Program-made: the position numbers and the translations under genes
The notes under the pieces: model-generated
Told to the model about the DNA's origin: nothing
Seen by the model: the letters and a program-made list of their open reading frames with translations, nothing else
Databases searched by the model: none
Part shown: in pieces, positions 5,705-12,474 of the stretch
Layout of the letters: each line of letters begins with the position of its first letter
Numbering within the stretch: the stretch's first letter is position 1
IMG/VR virus record: IMGVR_UViG_3300025010_000021
Location: 1-41,763 of that record
Strand: one strand, 5' to 3'
DNA: 41,763 nt
From: a virus

Positions 5705-6507
5705 TCGAGCTGTATCAGGGCGACTGCCTTGACGTGATGCGCGGCTTCGAACCGGCGTGCATGGACTTGACCGTTACCAGTCCGCCGTATGACAACCTAC
5801 GCACGTACAAAGGCTATACGTTTGACTTCGAGGGTATCGCGCGTGAGCTATACCGAGTCACAAAACCAGGCGGCGTGGTGGTCTGGGTTGTTGGCGATGA
5901 AACAATTAAAGGATCTGAAACTGGCACAAGTTTTCGGCAGGCGTTGTTCTTCAAAGAGATTGGATTCAATCTGCATGACACGATGATTTATCAAAAGCCA
6001 GGTATGCGTTATCCAGATGCGGCACGTTACAACGCCGTATTTGAATATATGTTCGTTTTTAGCGTTGGACCCCCTAAAACATACAACCCAATTCAGGACC
6101 GGCGCAATACCTATGTCGGAGTAAAAATAGCCAGAGCTCATCAAGTCAGATCAACCGATGGCGTGGTCGGACCCAATTCGGCATACCGAAACGATCCGGG
6201 TAGAACGGTACGAGAAATTGGAATTCGCAACAATGTGTGGATAATACCATCCGGCAGCGAAAACGCAAAGGGAAAAGAACACCCCGCCACATTCCCCGAA
6301 GCACTAGCCCGCGATCACATTCTGTCATGGTCAAATCCTGGCGACATGGTATTCGATCCGATGATGGGTAGCGGTACGACAGGGAAGATGGCGGTCAATT
6401 ACGGTCGCAATTTTACCGGATGCGAGATCGCCGCTGAATATTACGCGATCGCAGAGCGCCGCATTCGCGCCGCGCAGCAACAGCCAGGTTTGCTAGAAAG
6501 GACATGA
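5701..6507 (+). CDS. Beta-class DNA methyltransferase (N6-adenine or N4-cytosine)
   Basis: 268 residues. The catalytic motif TSPPY is at residues 26-30 and the SAM-binding motif DPMMGSGTTG at about 219-228. Catalytic first, SAM-binding last is the order of class beta enzymes. HPATFPEALARDHI just before motif I matches motif X. TSPPY is frequent in N4-cytosine enzymes but also occurs in N6-adenine ones, so the product base is open. No restriction endonuclease is nearby, so it is an orphan methylase that probably protects phage DNA. Its last 15 codons also occur, inverted, at 325-369. Confidence 0.9.
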   Translation: MIELYQGDCLDVMRGFEPACMDLTVTSPPYDNLRTYKGYTFDFEGIARELYRVTKPGGVVVWVVGDETIKGSETGTSFRQALFFKEIGFNLHDTMIYQKPGMRYPDAARYNAVFEYMFVFSVGPPKTYNPIQDRRNTYVGVKIARAHQVRSTDGVVGPNSAYRNDPGRTVREIGIRNNVWIIPSGSENAKGKEHPATFPEALARDHILSWSNPGDMVFDPMMGSGTTGKMAVNYGRNFTGCEIAAEYYAIAERRIRAAQQQPGLLERT

Positions 6508-6999
6508 GATGAATACGTTTTGCCCGAACTGCGAAAAGGAAACAGACAGCACCCTCGTCTGTGAGGTGTACTTGTGTAACGAGTGCAATGAGGACAACGG
6601 AAATTATGAGAAGCCCGCCTATGCACTACTGAAACCGTTACGCGAAGAGTTAAAGCATCTGCGATTCAAAACATCAGCGCAGGATCGTTTCATTTTTTGG
6701 ATATGGAATGTCTACGCCAGAAATGTGCAGGACTTGATTTTGGACATCATGGGCGCAACAACTTACGATACCGAGGGCGAAGCAAGGGAGGGAAAATATT
6801 CTCTTCCAAAACATTGTTTTGATTTGATAAAAAGGATTGATGAATACACAGAAAAAATTTACGACGGTACTTATTTAGACAACAAAACAAGTATGGTTGT
6901 AAACGAACCTTCAAACCCTGATGTTTCAGTGACACAGGATGTTTTAATGGATATTAAAACCTCGTCAGATAATAACAAACCAGAAAGGACATGAGATGA
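6495..6999. repeat. 18-bp direct repeats bracketing a gene cassette
   Basis: AGAAAGGACATGAGATGA occurs at 6495-6512 and again at 6982-6999, 487 bp apart. Each copy holds a ribosome site and start codon. The inverted copy at 320-337 shows the same junction without the cassette, with the methylase tail followed directly by the MTSEEIA gene. Confidence 0.85.
6509..6994 (+). CDS. Hypothetical zinc-ribbon protein, inserted cassette
   Basis: 161 residues. The N-terminus carries CPNC (residues 4-7) and CNEC (about 23-26), a four-cysteine zinc ribbon. The rest is helical with an aromatic segment (FIFWIWNVYARNVQDLI) but too polar to be a clear membrane helix. Its DNA is visibly richer in A/T than its neighbours, and it lies exactly between two copies of an 18-bp ribosome-site repeat, both signs of recent acquisition. 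The stop, ACATGAG, is the same as that of the methylase upstream. Function unknown. Confidence 0.7.
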   Translation: MNTFCPNCEKETDSTLVCEVYLCNECNEDNGNYEKPAYALLKPLREELKHLRFKTSAQDRFIFWIWNVYARNVQDLILDIMGATTYDTEGEAREGKYSLPKHCFDLIKRIDEYTEKIYDGTYLDNKTSMVVNEPSNPDVSVTQDVLMDIKTSSDNNKPERT

Positions 7000-7105
7000 C
7001 ATCGGAAGAAATTGCACGAATGCGAGAATACGGCAAGGACTATTCCAATCTGACGCAGGCGTACACGAAGAGCGAGATGTTCGCCGCGCTGGACGAAATC
7101 GAGCG
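6982..7105. repeat. 124-bp perfect inverted repeat, right copy (partner 214-337)
   Basis: Identical to the reverse complement of 214-337. It covers the ribosome site and start of the MTSEEIA gene. Divergence begins abruptly at both ends. Confidence 0.95.
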
Positions 7106-7252
7106 GTTGAGGGGGGCAGCGCTTGCGGTACTAAAAGAACCGTATGGTTGCCGTTTCTGCGATATCGGGAAATTCGCAATCCAAACAAAGGTCACGACGA
7201 CGATTGCCCCTACTTGCTGCTAACAAACGCCCTGAAAGGAGGTGAGGAATGA
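6996..7252 (+). pseudogene. MTSEEIA coiled-coil/zinc protein, frameshifted
   Basis: The first 36 or so codons equal those of the gene at 30-323. The frame then reads through PYGCRFCDIGKF and ends at TAA 7221-7223 after 75 residues, with a tail rich in Thr. From about 7170 a different frame reads RNPNKGHDDDCPYLLLTNALKGGEE and stops at 7250-7252 overlapping the next ATG; its core HDDDCPYLLL and the KGGEE ending are typical of this operon. Joining the two frames gives a continuous protein of about 84 residues with CRFC...HDDDC zinc ligands. A one-base deletion near 7168-7173 (AAATTCGC) explains it. Real mutation or sequence error cannot be told apart here. Confidence 0.7.
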
Positions 7253-7452
7253 CGGCTATTACACACCAACGAGAGGCGAATAGGCTGCGCATTGTCGAAA
7301 TGGCATTGACTCTATTCGACAAAAAATCTCAAGATGAAAAACGCGTTATGTTTGAGCTATATGTCAACCACATTGCTGTAAATTACACCGTAAATCAGCA
7401 GAAAGATTGGATGGGAATTCTTGAAAAAGCCCTGAAAGGAGGCGGAAAATGA
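7249..7452 (+). CDS. Hypothetical small helical protein
   Basis: 67 residues, starting in the junction GGAGGTGAGGAATGA so that translation is coupled to the gene upstream. Helical (EANRLRIVEMALTLFDKK) with no recognised motif. It ends KALKGGGK, the residues again imposed by the next gene's GGAGG. Unknown function. Confidence 0.65.
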   Translation: MTAITHQREANRLRIVEMALTLFDKKSQDEKRVMFELYVNHIAVNYTVNQQKDWMGILEKALKGGGK

Positions 7453-7679
7453 GCGAACTGAAACATTGCCCATTCTGTGGAGAGAAACATGGTTGGGAAG
7501 ACATAACTGATATACGTTTTGGTAAGAACAAATCGATCTGTTGTCATGGCAGAGTATTGTTTACTGCATATAACAAAAATCAGCACAGAATCATTACGGA
7601 GTTATGGAACACACGCCCCATCGAGGACAACCTCATCGCCGAGCGTGACGCAGCGCTGGCACGAGCGGGGACCGCATGA
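7449..7679 (+). CDS. Lar-like restriction alleviation protein
   Basis: 76 residues. LKHCPFCGEKHGWE at residues 4-17, a later ICCHG and a WNTRP motif match the Lar family of small zinc proteins, which in Rac prophage modulate type I restriction. Family members start LKPCPFCG and end near WNxR, as here. A short helical tail (AERDAALARAG) resembles the coiled coil of the gene at 30. The start overlaps the upstream stop (ATGA). Anti-restriction activity is known for the family only through few members. Confidence 0.7.
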   Translation: MSELKHCPFCGEKHGWEDITDIRFGKNKSICCHGRVLFTAYNKNQHRIITELWNTRPIEDNLIAERDAALARAGTA

Positions 7680-7831
7680 CCAATATACGCAATCTCATTA
7701 TCACGCTGAAATGTCGTTTATTGGGTCATGTCTGGAAACCGAAGCACTGTCGGCATGGATATTATTATCAGATTACGTGTGCCCGCCGTGGTGCGCGATA
7801 CTCGAAGCACGATACGGTAGTATCAGCATGA
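7676..7831 (+). CDS. 51-residue DUF1660-like zinc protein
   Basis: The ATG overlaps the stop of the Lar-like gene (ATGA). The product has LKCRLLGHVW at residues 11-20, a His/Cys pair soon after, and ITCARRGARY near the end. This fits the small phage family with C-x-L-x-GHxW and a C-terminal CxxCG. Here the last CxxC reads CARR, so one expected cysteine is arginine and zinc binding may be weakened. It ends in another ATGA overlap. Too short to have been found by size-filtered gene calling. Confidence 0.6.
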   Translation: MTNIRNLIITLKCRLLGHVWKPKHCRHGYYYQITCARRGARYSKHDTVVSA

Positions 7832-8013
7832 CCGAGCGCGTGACGCTGCCGGTTGGGGTGGAGATATGGAACGGCAAGCATATCACGCCTGCTGGACACG
7901 CGGACAAAAAGCACCGCGAGTATACAATCGCGCGGGGCTTTGACGGGATGAGGGTCAGGACGTGCGAGTATTTATCCTCCACTGTTTTGTATAGGACAAA
8001 TAAAGATACTTGA
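7828..8013 (+). CDS. Hypothetical small basic protein
   Basis: 61 residues from the ATG at 7828, coupled to the previous gene. A much longer open frame exists upstream in this reading frame but lies over the Lar-like and DUF1660-like genes. Beta-rich start (TERVTLPVGVEIWNG) then a His/Lys-rich middle. No motif recognised. Followed by 57 bp that contain only a 7-codon frame ending right at the next ATG. Confidence 0.55.
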   Translation: MTERVTLPVGVEIWNGKHITPAGHADKKHREYTIARGFDGMRVRTCEYLSSTVLYRTNKDT

Positions 8014-8070
8014 CTTTAGATCATTTATAGCGGCGTTCTTAGAAATATGACTTGGACAAAGCGAGAATAA

Positions 8071-8889
8071 ATGGCCCCAAAATACAGACAGATTCCAACT
8101 AAAACACCAGAGAGCTTTGACTTCAACGATATTCCTTCTGACTTTGGAAGAATGTTCTGGTTGATGTTACCGATAGCACTAGACAGTGAGGGTCGAGGAA
8201 TTGACAACACTCAATGGTTGCGGTCAAAACTATTCCCTATTCGAGAAGATGATGTTACCGAGCAGATATGCTCAACTATGGATTGGCTTGCGACAAAGGG
8301 AATGATAGTTCGTTATCAAGCCGAAGGGCGCAAATACTTTTATTCCGTGAACTTCAAGACTTACCAAACCGGAACCGACAAGGAATCACAGAGCTTCTTG
8401 CCAGCACCCCCGCCATTAGAAAAACCCACTCCAGACCTACTCCAGACTAACTCTGGAGTAACTCCAGACCTACTCCAGACTAACTCTGGAGTAACTCCAG
8501 ACCAAGTCCGCGTCAATGCAATTCAATACAATGCAGATGCAGATGCAGATGCAAGCGGAACGCAAAAAAAATTACCGCTCGCCGCTGCTCCTTCTGATCC
8601 TGCCGATAGGATTTGGAGACAAATAAAGTCTGGATCATTGACCATCCCCCCATCCTTGCGCGAAACTGTTATACCGATCATTGACGAGGCATTGCGGCGT
8701 AATAATCTGGATGAGGACATCACGGCGGCGGAAGGTAAAAAGTATTACGATGCCTATTGCAAGACCCGCAGCAAGCAGGGCAGCTTCTACAGCCCGCACG
8801 GTAAGGGCTGGATAGATTGGTGGGCGCAAGGCAGCATCCCTAAAAGCGGCAACGGAGCAGGCCACACCTACGCGGAGGAGTTCAAATGA
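8071..8889 (+). CDS. Replication initiator / helicase-loader-like protein
   Basis: 272 residues. Residues 25-100 look like the winged-helix domain of phage replisome organizers (FGRMFWLMLPIALDSEGRG, then WLRSKLFP and a strand pair around YFYSVNF). Residues 110-165 are a low-complexity linker with PDLLQTNSGVT twice, encoded by the repeat array at 8428-8503. The C-terminal domain ends GKGWIDWWAQGSI, typical of DnaD/O-type proteins. It directly precedes and overlaps the DnaB-type helicase gene, as helicase loaders do. Like lambda O, it would bind repeats inside its own gene and bring in the helicase. Exact family uncertain. Confidence 0.75.
   Translation: MAPKYRQIPTKTPESFDFNDIPSDFGRMFWLMLPIALDSEGRGIDNTQWLRSKLFPIREDDVTEQICSTMDWLATKGMIVRYQAEGRKYFYSVNFKTYQTGTDKESQSFLPAPPPLEKPTPDLLQTNSGVTPDLLQTNSGVTPDQVRVNAIQYNADADADASGTQKKLPLAAAPSDPADRIWRQIKSGSLTIPPSLRETVIPIIDEALRRNNLDEDITAAEGKKYYDAYCKTRSKQGSFYSPHGKGWIDWWAQGSIPKSGNGAGHTYAEEFK
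8428..8503. repeat. Iteron-like repeat array, probable replication origin
   Basis: A 33-bp unit is present twice in perfect tandem (8428-8460, 8461-8493) and a third time partly (8494-8503). Within it CTCCAGAC recurs and forms dyads with TCTGGAGT. It lies in the linker region of the replication gene and is followed by an A-rich, GCAGAT-repeated stretch (8530-8575). The arrangement matches the lambdoid origin inside gene O. Confidence 0.7.
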
Positions 8890-10142
8890 ACTTGCCCGAC
8901 ACCTTGTTGCAGCACAAGCGGCAGGCAGAGAGGCTATTCTGCGCCTGTGTTCTAGTGATACCGGATAATATCAGGCATGATTGCGGCTGGCTTGATCCGA
9001 AATCATTCACGGATGAACGGTATTCTAAATTTTGGAAAGCCGTGATGGGTGGACAGGATCAATATACTGCCGCAATTGACAACCAGATTTACAACGACCT
9101 GATTGACGCCGGGTTAGAAATCGTCTCGTCGTTTGCCTATCCTGGTTTTGCACAGACCATAGCTGATGACAATTTTTATCTGCGGCTGGCTGAACAAGCA
9201 CCCAAACTAGCCAAAACCGTGATCGACCGCGATAAGGGTAAGGCGAAAGCCATTATCGACAACCTGGCAAAGGACGCGCCGGATACCGGTGATAACATTG
9301 TATCCACGCTGGACGTTGCAATCAAACTGGGCGAAGCGGTAGAGGCGGAACGCCGGGCGATAAAGACGCACATCGTACCGTTGGATCATGCGCTGGGCGG
9401 CTTCGAGCGGGAGACGCTTACCATCCTGGCTGCGAGGCCTTCTATGGGTAAAACAGCCCTGGCATTTCAGTTCGCCAGAAGCGCCGCATCCAATGGACAC
9501 AAGGTCTTGTATTGCAGCATCGAAATGTCAGCCATTACATTGTGGGCGCGGGCAACATGCGGGGCGCTTGAAATTTCATGGCGTGACGTGCTGGATAAAA
9601 ACTACAGCAAATTACCAGGCGGGAACCTTGACCAATTCCGGGCGGAGGCTGTAAATCTGGCTGCAATATACAACGATACGCTGCTGATAGACGACAGCGG
9701 ACGCCTGACGCTGGATATGATCTGGCAGAGAGTTGCCAGATATGAGCCGGATTTCCTGGTTGTAGATCATCAGGGATTGGTAAGCCATGGCGAAGTCAAC
9801 CCGGTCAAGCGGGCGGGCATGGTAGCCTGGGGACTAAAACAAATGGGAAAGGAGTTTGAGATACCTGTTCTCATGCTGCAGCAACTAAACCGTGGGGTGG
9901 AAACACGGGACAACAAACGCCCGGTAATGAGTGACTTACGTGAAAGCGGCGAACTGGAAGAAATAGCAGATACCGTAATTTTTATCTATCGGGATGATTA
10001 CTACACTATGCCGGAAAACCCGCCTAAAGTCAGCGACACAGAATTGATTATCGCCAAACACCGCTCTGGCACACGCAATCAGGGCGTGCGAGTGGATTAT
10101 CATCTACCCCGCCAGTGGTTCTACCGCAAAGGGGACATCTAA
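8886..10142 (+). CDS. dnaB: DnaB-type replicative DNA helicase
   Basis: 418 residues, slightly short for the family. The N-terminal helical domain (residues 1-140) begins LLQHKRQAERLFCACVLV. The Walker A motif ARPSMGKT is at residues 183-190, with a Walker B strand FLVVDHQGLV near 290. LQQLNRG and MSDLRESGELEEIAD, then IAKHRSGTRNQ, are the conserved C-terminal motifs of hexameric DnaB. It unwinds DNA 5' to 3' at the phage fork using ATP, loaded probably by the product of the upstream gene, which it overlaps by ATGA. The phage has no recognisable DNA polymerase or primase, so it depends on host enzymes for these. Confidence 0.92.
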   Translation: MNLPDTLLQHKRQAERLFCACVLVIPDNIRHDCGWLDPKSFTDERYSKFWKAVMGGQDQYTAAIDNQIYNDLIDAGLEIVSSFAYPGFAQTIADDNFYLRLAEQAPKLAKTVIDRDKGKAKAIIDNLAKDAPDTGDNIVSTLDVAIKLGEAVEAERRAIKTHIVPLDHALGGFERETLTILAARPSMGKTALAFQFARSAASNGHKVLYCSIEMSAITLWARATCGALEISWRDVLDKNYSKLPGGNLDQFRAEAVNLAAIYNDTLLIDDSGRLTLDMIWQRVARYEPDFLVVDHQGLVSHGEVNPVKRAGMVAWGLKQMGKEFEIPVLMLQQLNRGVETRDNKRPVMSDLRESGELEEIADTVIFIYRDDYYTMPENPPKVSDTELIIAKHRSGTRNQGVRVDYHLPRQWFYRKGDI

Positions 10143-10156
10143 CCAAGGAGAATGAA

Positions 10157-10399
10157 ATGAAAAACGAAGACTATTTTGGGACTAAGACAAAAAAAGGGGA
10201 TCATAAGCCAACCAAACAGGACGCAGTCTATATCGTTATGGGCAAACTGCCGACCCAGATAACGTACCTGCATAGCACCTATTCAGAGGCAGCAGCGGAA
10301 GCAAATCGCCTGTGCAAGAAAGAAGGCAAAATATTTCGCGTCTTTGCGGAGGTAGCCATTGTTGAACCTGGCGACCCGGTGTTAACTAAGGTCGAATAG
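10157..10399 (+). CDS. Hypothetical protein
   Basis: 80 residues from the ATG at 10157, chosen for AAGGAG 6 bases upstream; the frame is open further back into the helicase gene. A lysine-rich start, then a small alpha/beta segment (AVYIVMGKLPTQITYLHSTYSEAAAEANRLCKKEG). Its core AEANRLCKKEG resembles small phage proteins that read one residue change per strand, but I do not recognise the family. Its TAG is followed at once by the next gene's ATG in the same frame. Confidence 0.65.
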   Translation: MKNEDYFGTKTKKGDHKPTKQDAVYIVMGKLPTQITYLHSTYSEAAAEANRLCKKEGKIFRVFAEVAIVEPGDPVLTKVE

Positions 10400-10600
10400 A
10401 TGACCACCAAACTCTGGGTTCCGTGCGAGGTCGGACAGCGGTTGTACGAGGAATACATCCAACTGGCGGAAAAAGTGCTGGAATTGGGGTATTACACGAT
10501 TGATCCGAACCAGCCGATACTGATAGCCTGGCGTGCCTGGGTTTCGCATCGCGATGGCTGCAAAAAGTGCGGGGGTATAGTATGGCCACGATTGAGATAG
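10400..10600 (+). CDS. Hypothetical protein with C-terminal CxxC
   Basis: 66 residues. Helical middle (RLYEEYIQLAEKVLELG) and a C-terminal CKKCGG. It starts immediately after the upstream TAG with no separate ribosome site, so it relies on re-initiation. The last 19 bp overlap the next gene. Function unknown. Confidence 0.55.
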   Translation: MTTKLWVPCEVGQRLYEEYIQLAEKVLELGYYTIDPNQPILIAWRAWVSHRDGCKKCGGIVWPRLR

Positions 10601-10767
10601 CCTCGCACGTCGCATTACCGCACAACCATACATACAGCTATTGGACGGGCGTCAGCCTTGCCGAGGTGCAGGCGGAGTTTGAGAAACGCTATCCGTGGTA
10701 CTCGTGTCCAGCCGTGTACTGGCACGGCAATCATTTCTGGTTCGTGATGGAGTGGTATGGAGCGTAG
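10582..10767 (+). CDS. Hypothetical small aromatic-rich protein
   Basis: 61 residues from the ATG at 10582 (GGGGG upstream). Rich in Tyr and Trp (YSYWTGVSLAEVQAEFEKRY, CPAVYWHGNHFWFVMEWYG). No signal peptide or clear membrane helix. It overlaps genes on both sides by 11-19 bp. Not recognised. Confidence 0.6.
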   Translation: MATIEIASHVALPHNHTYSYWTGVSLAEVQAEFEKRYPWYSCPAVYWHGNHFWFVMEWYGA

Positions 10768-11116
10768 ATCAAAGTACAACGCAAAGCGCGTGACGCTAGA
10801 CGACATTGCCTTTGACAGCATAGCCGAGGGTGCACGATACCGCGAATTGTGCTTGCTCCAAAGCGCCGGGGAAATTTGGGGACTGAAATGTCACCCGCGA
10901 TTTGAGATAGTACCGGGACTTAACTATAATGGCAAACAAGAAAGGGCGCTGTACTATGAGGCCGACTTTGAGTATTACGAGGACAACGCTGGCGTACCGC
11001 CGACTCATGTAGTCGAGGACGTGAAAGGCATGGAGACCGCAGTGTACCGGCTGAAACGGAGACTGTTCATCTGGCAGTATCCAGAGACGCGATTCGTGGT
11101 CACAAGGTCTCGCTGA
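10757..11116 (+). CDS. DUF1064-family protein, PD-(D/E)XK nuclease-like
   Basis: 119 residues. It opens with SKYNAKRV and has AFDSIAEGARYRELCLL (residues 18-34), which is the family's E-containing helix. Asp70 in YEADF and the EDVKGM motif (Glu87, Asp88, Lys90) follow in the order expected for a PD-(D/E)XK active site, then YRLKRRLF. DUF1064 proteins are common at the ends of phage replication blocks, where they are thought to act on DNA junctions or nicks, although biochemical proof is thin. Last gene of the early rightward block. Confidence 0.8.
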   Translation: MERRSKYNAKRVTLDDIAFDSIAEGARYRELCLLQSAGEIWGLKCHPRFEIVPGLNYNGKQERALYYEADFEYYEDNAGVPPTHVVEDVKGMETAVYRLKRRLFIWQYPETRFVVTRSR

Positions 11117-11209
11117 TCCACTTGTATATGTTGCGTCGCTCACAGGGCTTCTCAGGGGCGCTACATGGGATTCTGTGTAAGATTGACAATATTAGTAGCG
11201 GCAAATTTA

Positions 11210-11246
11210 GACCATAAAACACAAAACCCGCCGGTTAGGGCGGGCT
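11210..11246 (-). terminator. Rho-independent terminator for leftward transcription
   Basis: CCCGCC (11227-11232) pairs with GGCGGG (11239-11244) around a 6-base loop. Read on the minus strand the stem is followed by TTTTGTGTTTTAT, a U-rich tract. On the plus strand no U-tract follows. It would stop antisense transcripts entering the early block from the right. Confidence 0.65.
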
Positions 11247-11280
11247 ATAAACTAAAAATATAATATAACGCTCTGTTTTA

Positions 11281-11289
11281 TGCTATGAT
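11281..11289 (+). promoter_or_regulatory. Extended -10 promoter, leaderless
   Basis: TGCTATGAT combines an extended TGn and the -10 TATGAT (11284-11289). No consensus -35 lies 16-18 bases upstream. The ATG at 11296 is 6 bases past the -10, the same spacing as at 5455/5462, so this mRNA also would lack a leader. Confidence 0.6.
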
Positions 11290-11295
11290 AACAAC

Positions 11296-11535
11296 ATGTA
11301 TCCATTGCACAGTTGCGCACCGTTGCCAGAGGAGATCTGCATACTCAACGAATCGTTGACCCTGCTGACGCCCAGGCAACGGGAGGCGGTGGAATTGTGG
11401 AGTTACGGCTGCACGCAGATGGAGATCGCACGAGAGCTACGGGTTGCGCATCAGACTGTGGGGGAATTGTTAGCTAGAGCGCGGGCGAGATTTACAAACC
11501 TGCAAAAACAACCGATTTATGCGAGTGATAGGTAG
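11296..11535 (+). CDS. Sigma-region-4-like HTH protein, candidate late-gene regulator
   Basis: 79 residues. LTPRQREAVELWSYGCTQMEIARELRVAHQTVGELL spans residues 24-59; its two diagnostic parts, LTPRQREAVELW and QMEIARELRVAHQTV, are those of sigma-70 region 4 and LuxR-type helix-turn-helix domains. No region 2 is present, so it is not a complete sigma factor. It stands at the head of the packaging and virion genes behind its own leaderless promoter. It is therefore the likely switch to late transcription, or a small terminase-associated DNA binder. Phages often carry such a gene just before the terminase. Confidence 0.7.
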   Translation: MYPLHSCAPLPEEICILNESLTLLTPRQREAVELWSYGCTQMEIARELRVAHQTVGELLARARARFTNLQKQPIYASDR

Positions 11536-11542
11536 GACACAG

Positions 11543-11758
11543 ATGCGCAGGCAGTGCGTCTGCGGCGTTCCAATCCCTGCCAATCGCACGTTGTGTTGCA
11601 CGTGCAGACAAAATTATGGACTGGATCGTAAACTGTGGCCTGAGTGGTTGCGAGTGTGGATGCGAAACTATCAGCGAGAGTTGGACTATGAGTTGAGGCA
11701 CGACGACGTCCCGCTCGGCTGGTTTGACGAGGACGAGGTGTTAGCAGATGGCGAATGA
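11543..11758 (+). CDS. Small zinc-finger protein
   Basis: 71 residues from the ATG at 11543 (AGGACACAG upstream); an earlier ATG at 11519 lies inside the previous gene. CVCG and CCTC near residues 4-24 form a four-cysteine site, followed by a Trp/Arg-rich helix (WPEWLRVWMRNYQREL) and an acidic tail. Similar two-CxxC proteins accompany sigma-like HTH genes in other phages. Possibly a regulator; not assigned. Confidence 0.6.
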   Translation: MRRQCVCGVPIPANRTLCCTCRQNYGLDRKLWPEWLRVWMRNYQRELDYELRHDDVPLGWFDEDEVLADGE

Positions 11759-12020
11759 TGATCGCGTGATGTTTCAGGGGTATTTGCCAAACATCCAATC
11801 GGCCCTGAAAATCAGTGGAGACGGCGACACATTACGAACACAGATCGAGGTTCCCATCCGCATTTATCCGGACGCGCTTAAGTTGATGACCATGGCCGGG
11901 AAAAGAATTTGGTTTGAAATATGGGTTGATGACAATGAACAGGTTTTGACGGAACTTGACGATGAGGCTGAAAAAGGCACAGAAAGAAAAACTGTTAGAG
12001 TGGGTCGCCGCCGGTCTTAG
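11748..12020 (+). CDS. Hypothetical beta-rich protein
   Basis: 90 residues, starting 11 bp inside the upstream gene. It alternates strands (TQIEVPIRIYPDALKLM, RIWFEIWVDD) and ends in a basic tail (KTVRVGRRRS). No family recognised. It overlaps the small terminase candidate by about 60 bp in another frame. Confidence 0.55.
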   Translation: MANDDRVMFQGYLPNIQSALKISGDGDTLRTQIEVPIRIYPDALKLMTMAGKRIWFEIWVDDNEQVLTELDDEAEKGTERKTVRVGRRRS

Positions 12021-12474
12021 AACCGACGAGATCAACGCGAAGGCGGCAGAATTCAAGCCGTCGTTTTCTGTTTCTCGCGGGCAGGTGGATTATTATCGCA
12101 AAACCAGGCGCGTGTCGATTGATGAACTCGCGAAACAGAGTGAAGATGAAGCCCTTGTTACTGGCTTATCCATTAAGGCAGAGAGAGTCAAACGCCTGCA
12201 AATGCTTGCTGCTCTCATGGAGGAGGATTTGTTCTACGGGCAGATGTGGATTGACGACATCAAAGGCGTTGGAACCGGCGACATTGCGCAAATTGTAGAG
12301 TTCGAACGTTTTAATCAGTCTGAAATCGCAGAATACCGCGCGACCCTGGATGATATTGCAAGAGAACTGGGGCAGCGAATCACTAAACAGGAGCTAACCG
12401 GCAAAAACGGAGGCCCCATCGAGCACAATGTACACATCTATGTACCCGACAATGGCAGACCACGCACAAATTGA
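11962..12474 (+). CDS. terS: Terminase small subunit candidate
   Basis: 170 residues from the ATG at 11962. Residues 1-45 form a helix-turn-helix (KEKLLEWVAAGLRTDEINAKA, then SVSRGQVDYYRKT). The middle is a long helix and the C-terminus (ELGQRITKQELTGKNGGPIE) is typical of small terminase proteins, which end in a KxxxKxELTGKDGGPIE-like motif. It immediately precedes and overlaps the large subunit. It recognises phage DNA and feeds it to the motor. Confidence 0.8.
   Translation: MRLKKAQKEKLLEWVAAGLRTDEINAKAAEFKPSFSVSRGQVDYYRKTRRVSIDELAKQSEDEALVTGLSIKAERVKRLQMLAALMEEDLFYGQMWIDDIKGVGTGDIAQIVEFERFNQSEIAEYRATLDDIARELGQRITKQELTGKNGGPIEHNVHIYVPDNGRPRTN

Larger units (their letters stand above)
11117..11295. 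other. Intergenic control region between early and late blocks
   Basis: 179 bp, A/T-rich. It holds a perfect -35 TTGACA at 11183-11188 with only a weak partner (TTTAGA at 11206), a leftward terminator (11210-11246) and the promoter for the gene at 11296. I see no open frame of note. Confidence 0.7.

Noticed and set aside
7519-7827. Long upstream extension of the gene at 7828
   Set aside because: It overlaps two small genes with recognisable zinc motifs and ATGA coupling. The codons before 7828 look like out-of-frame translation.
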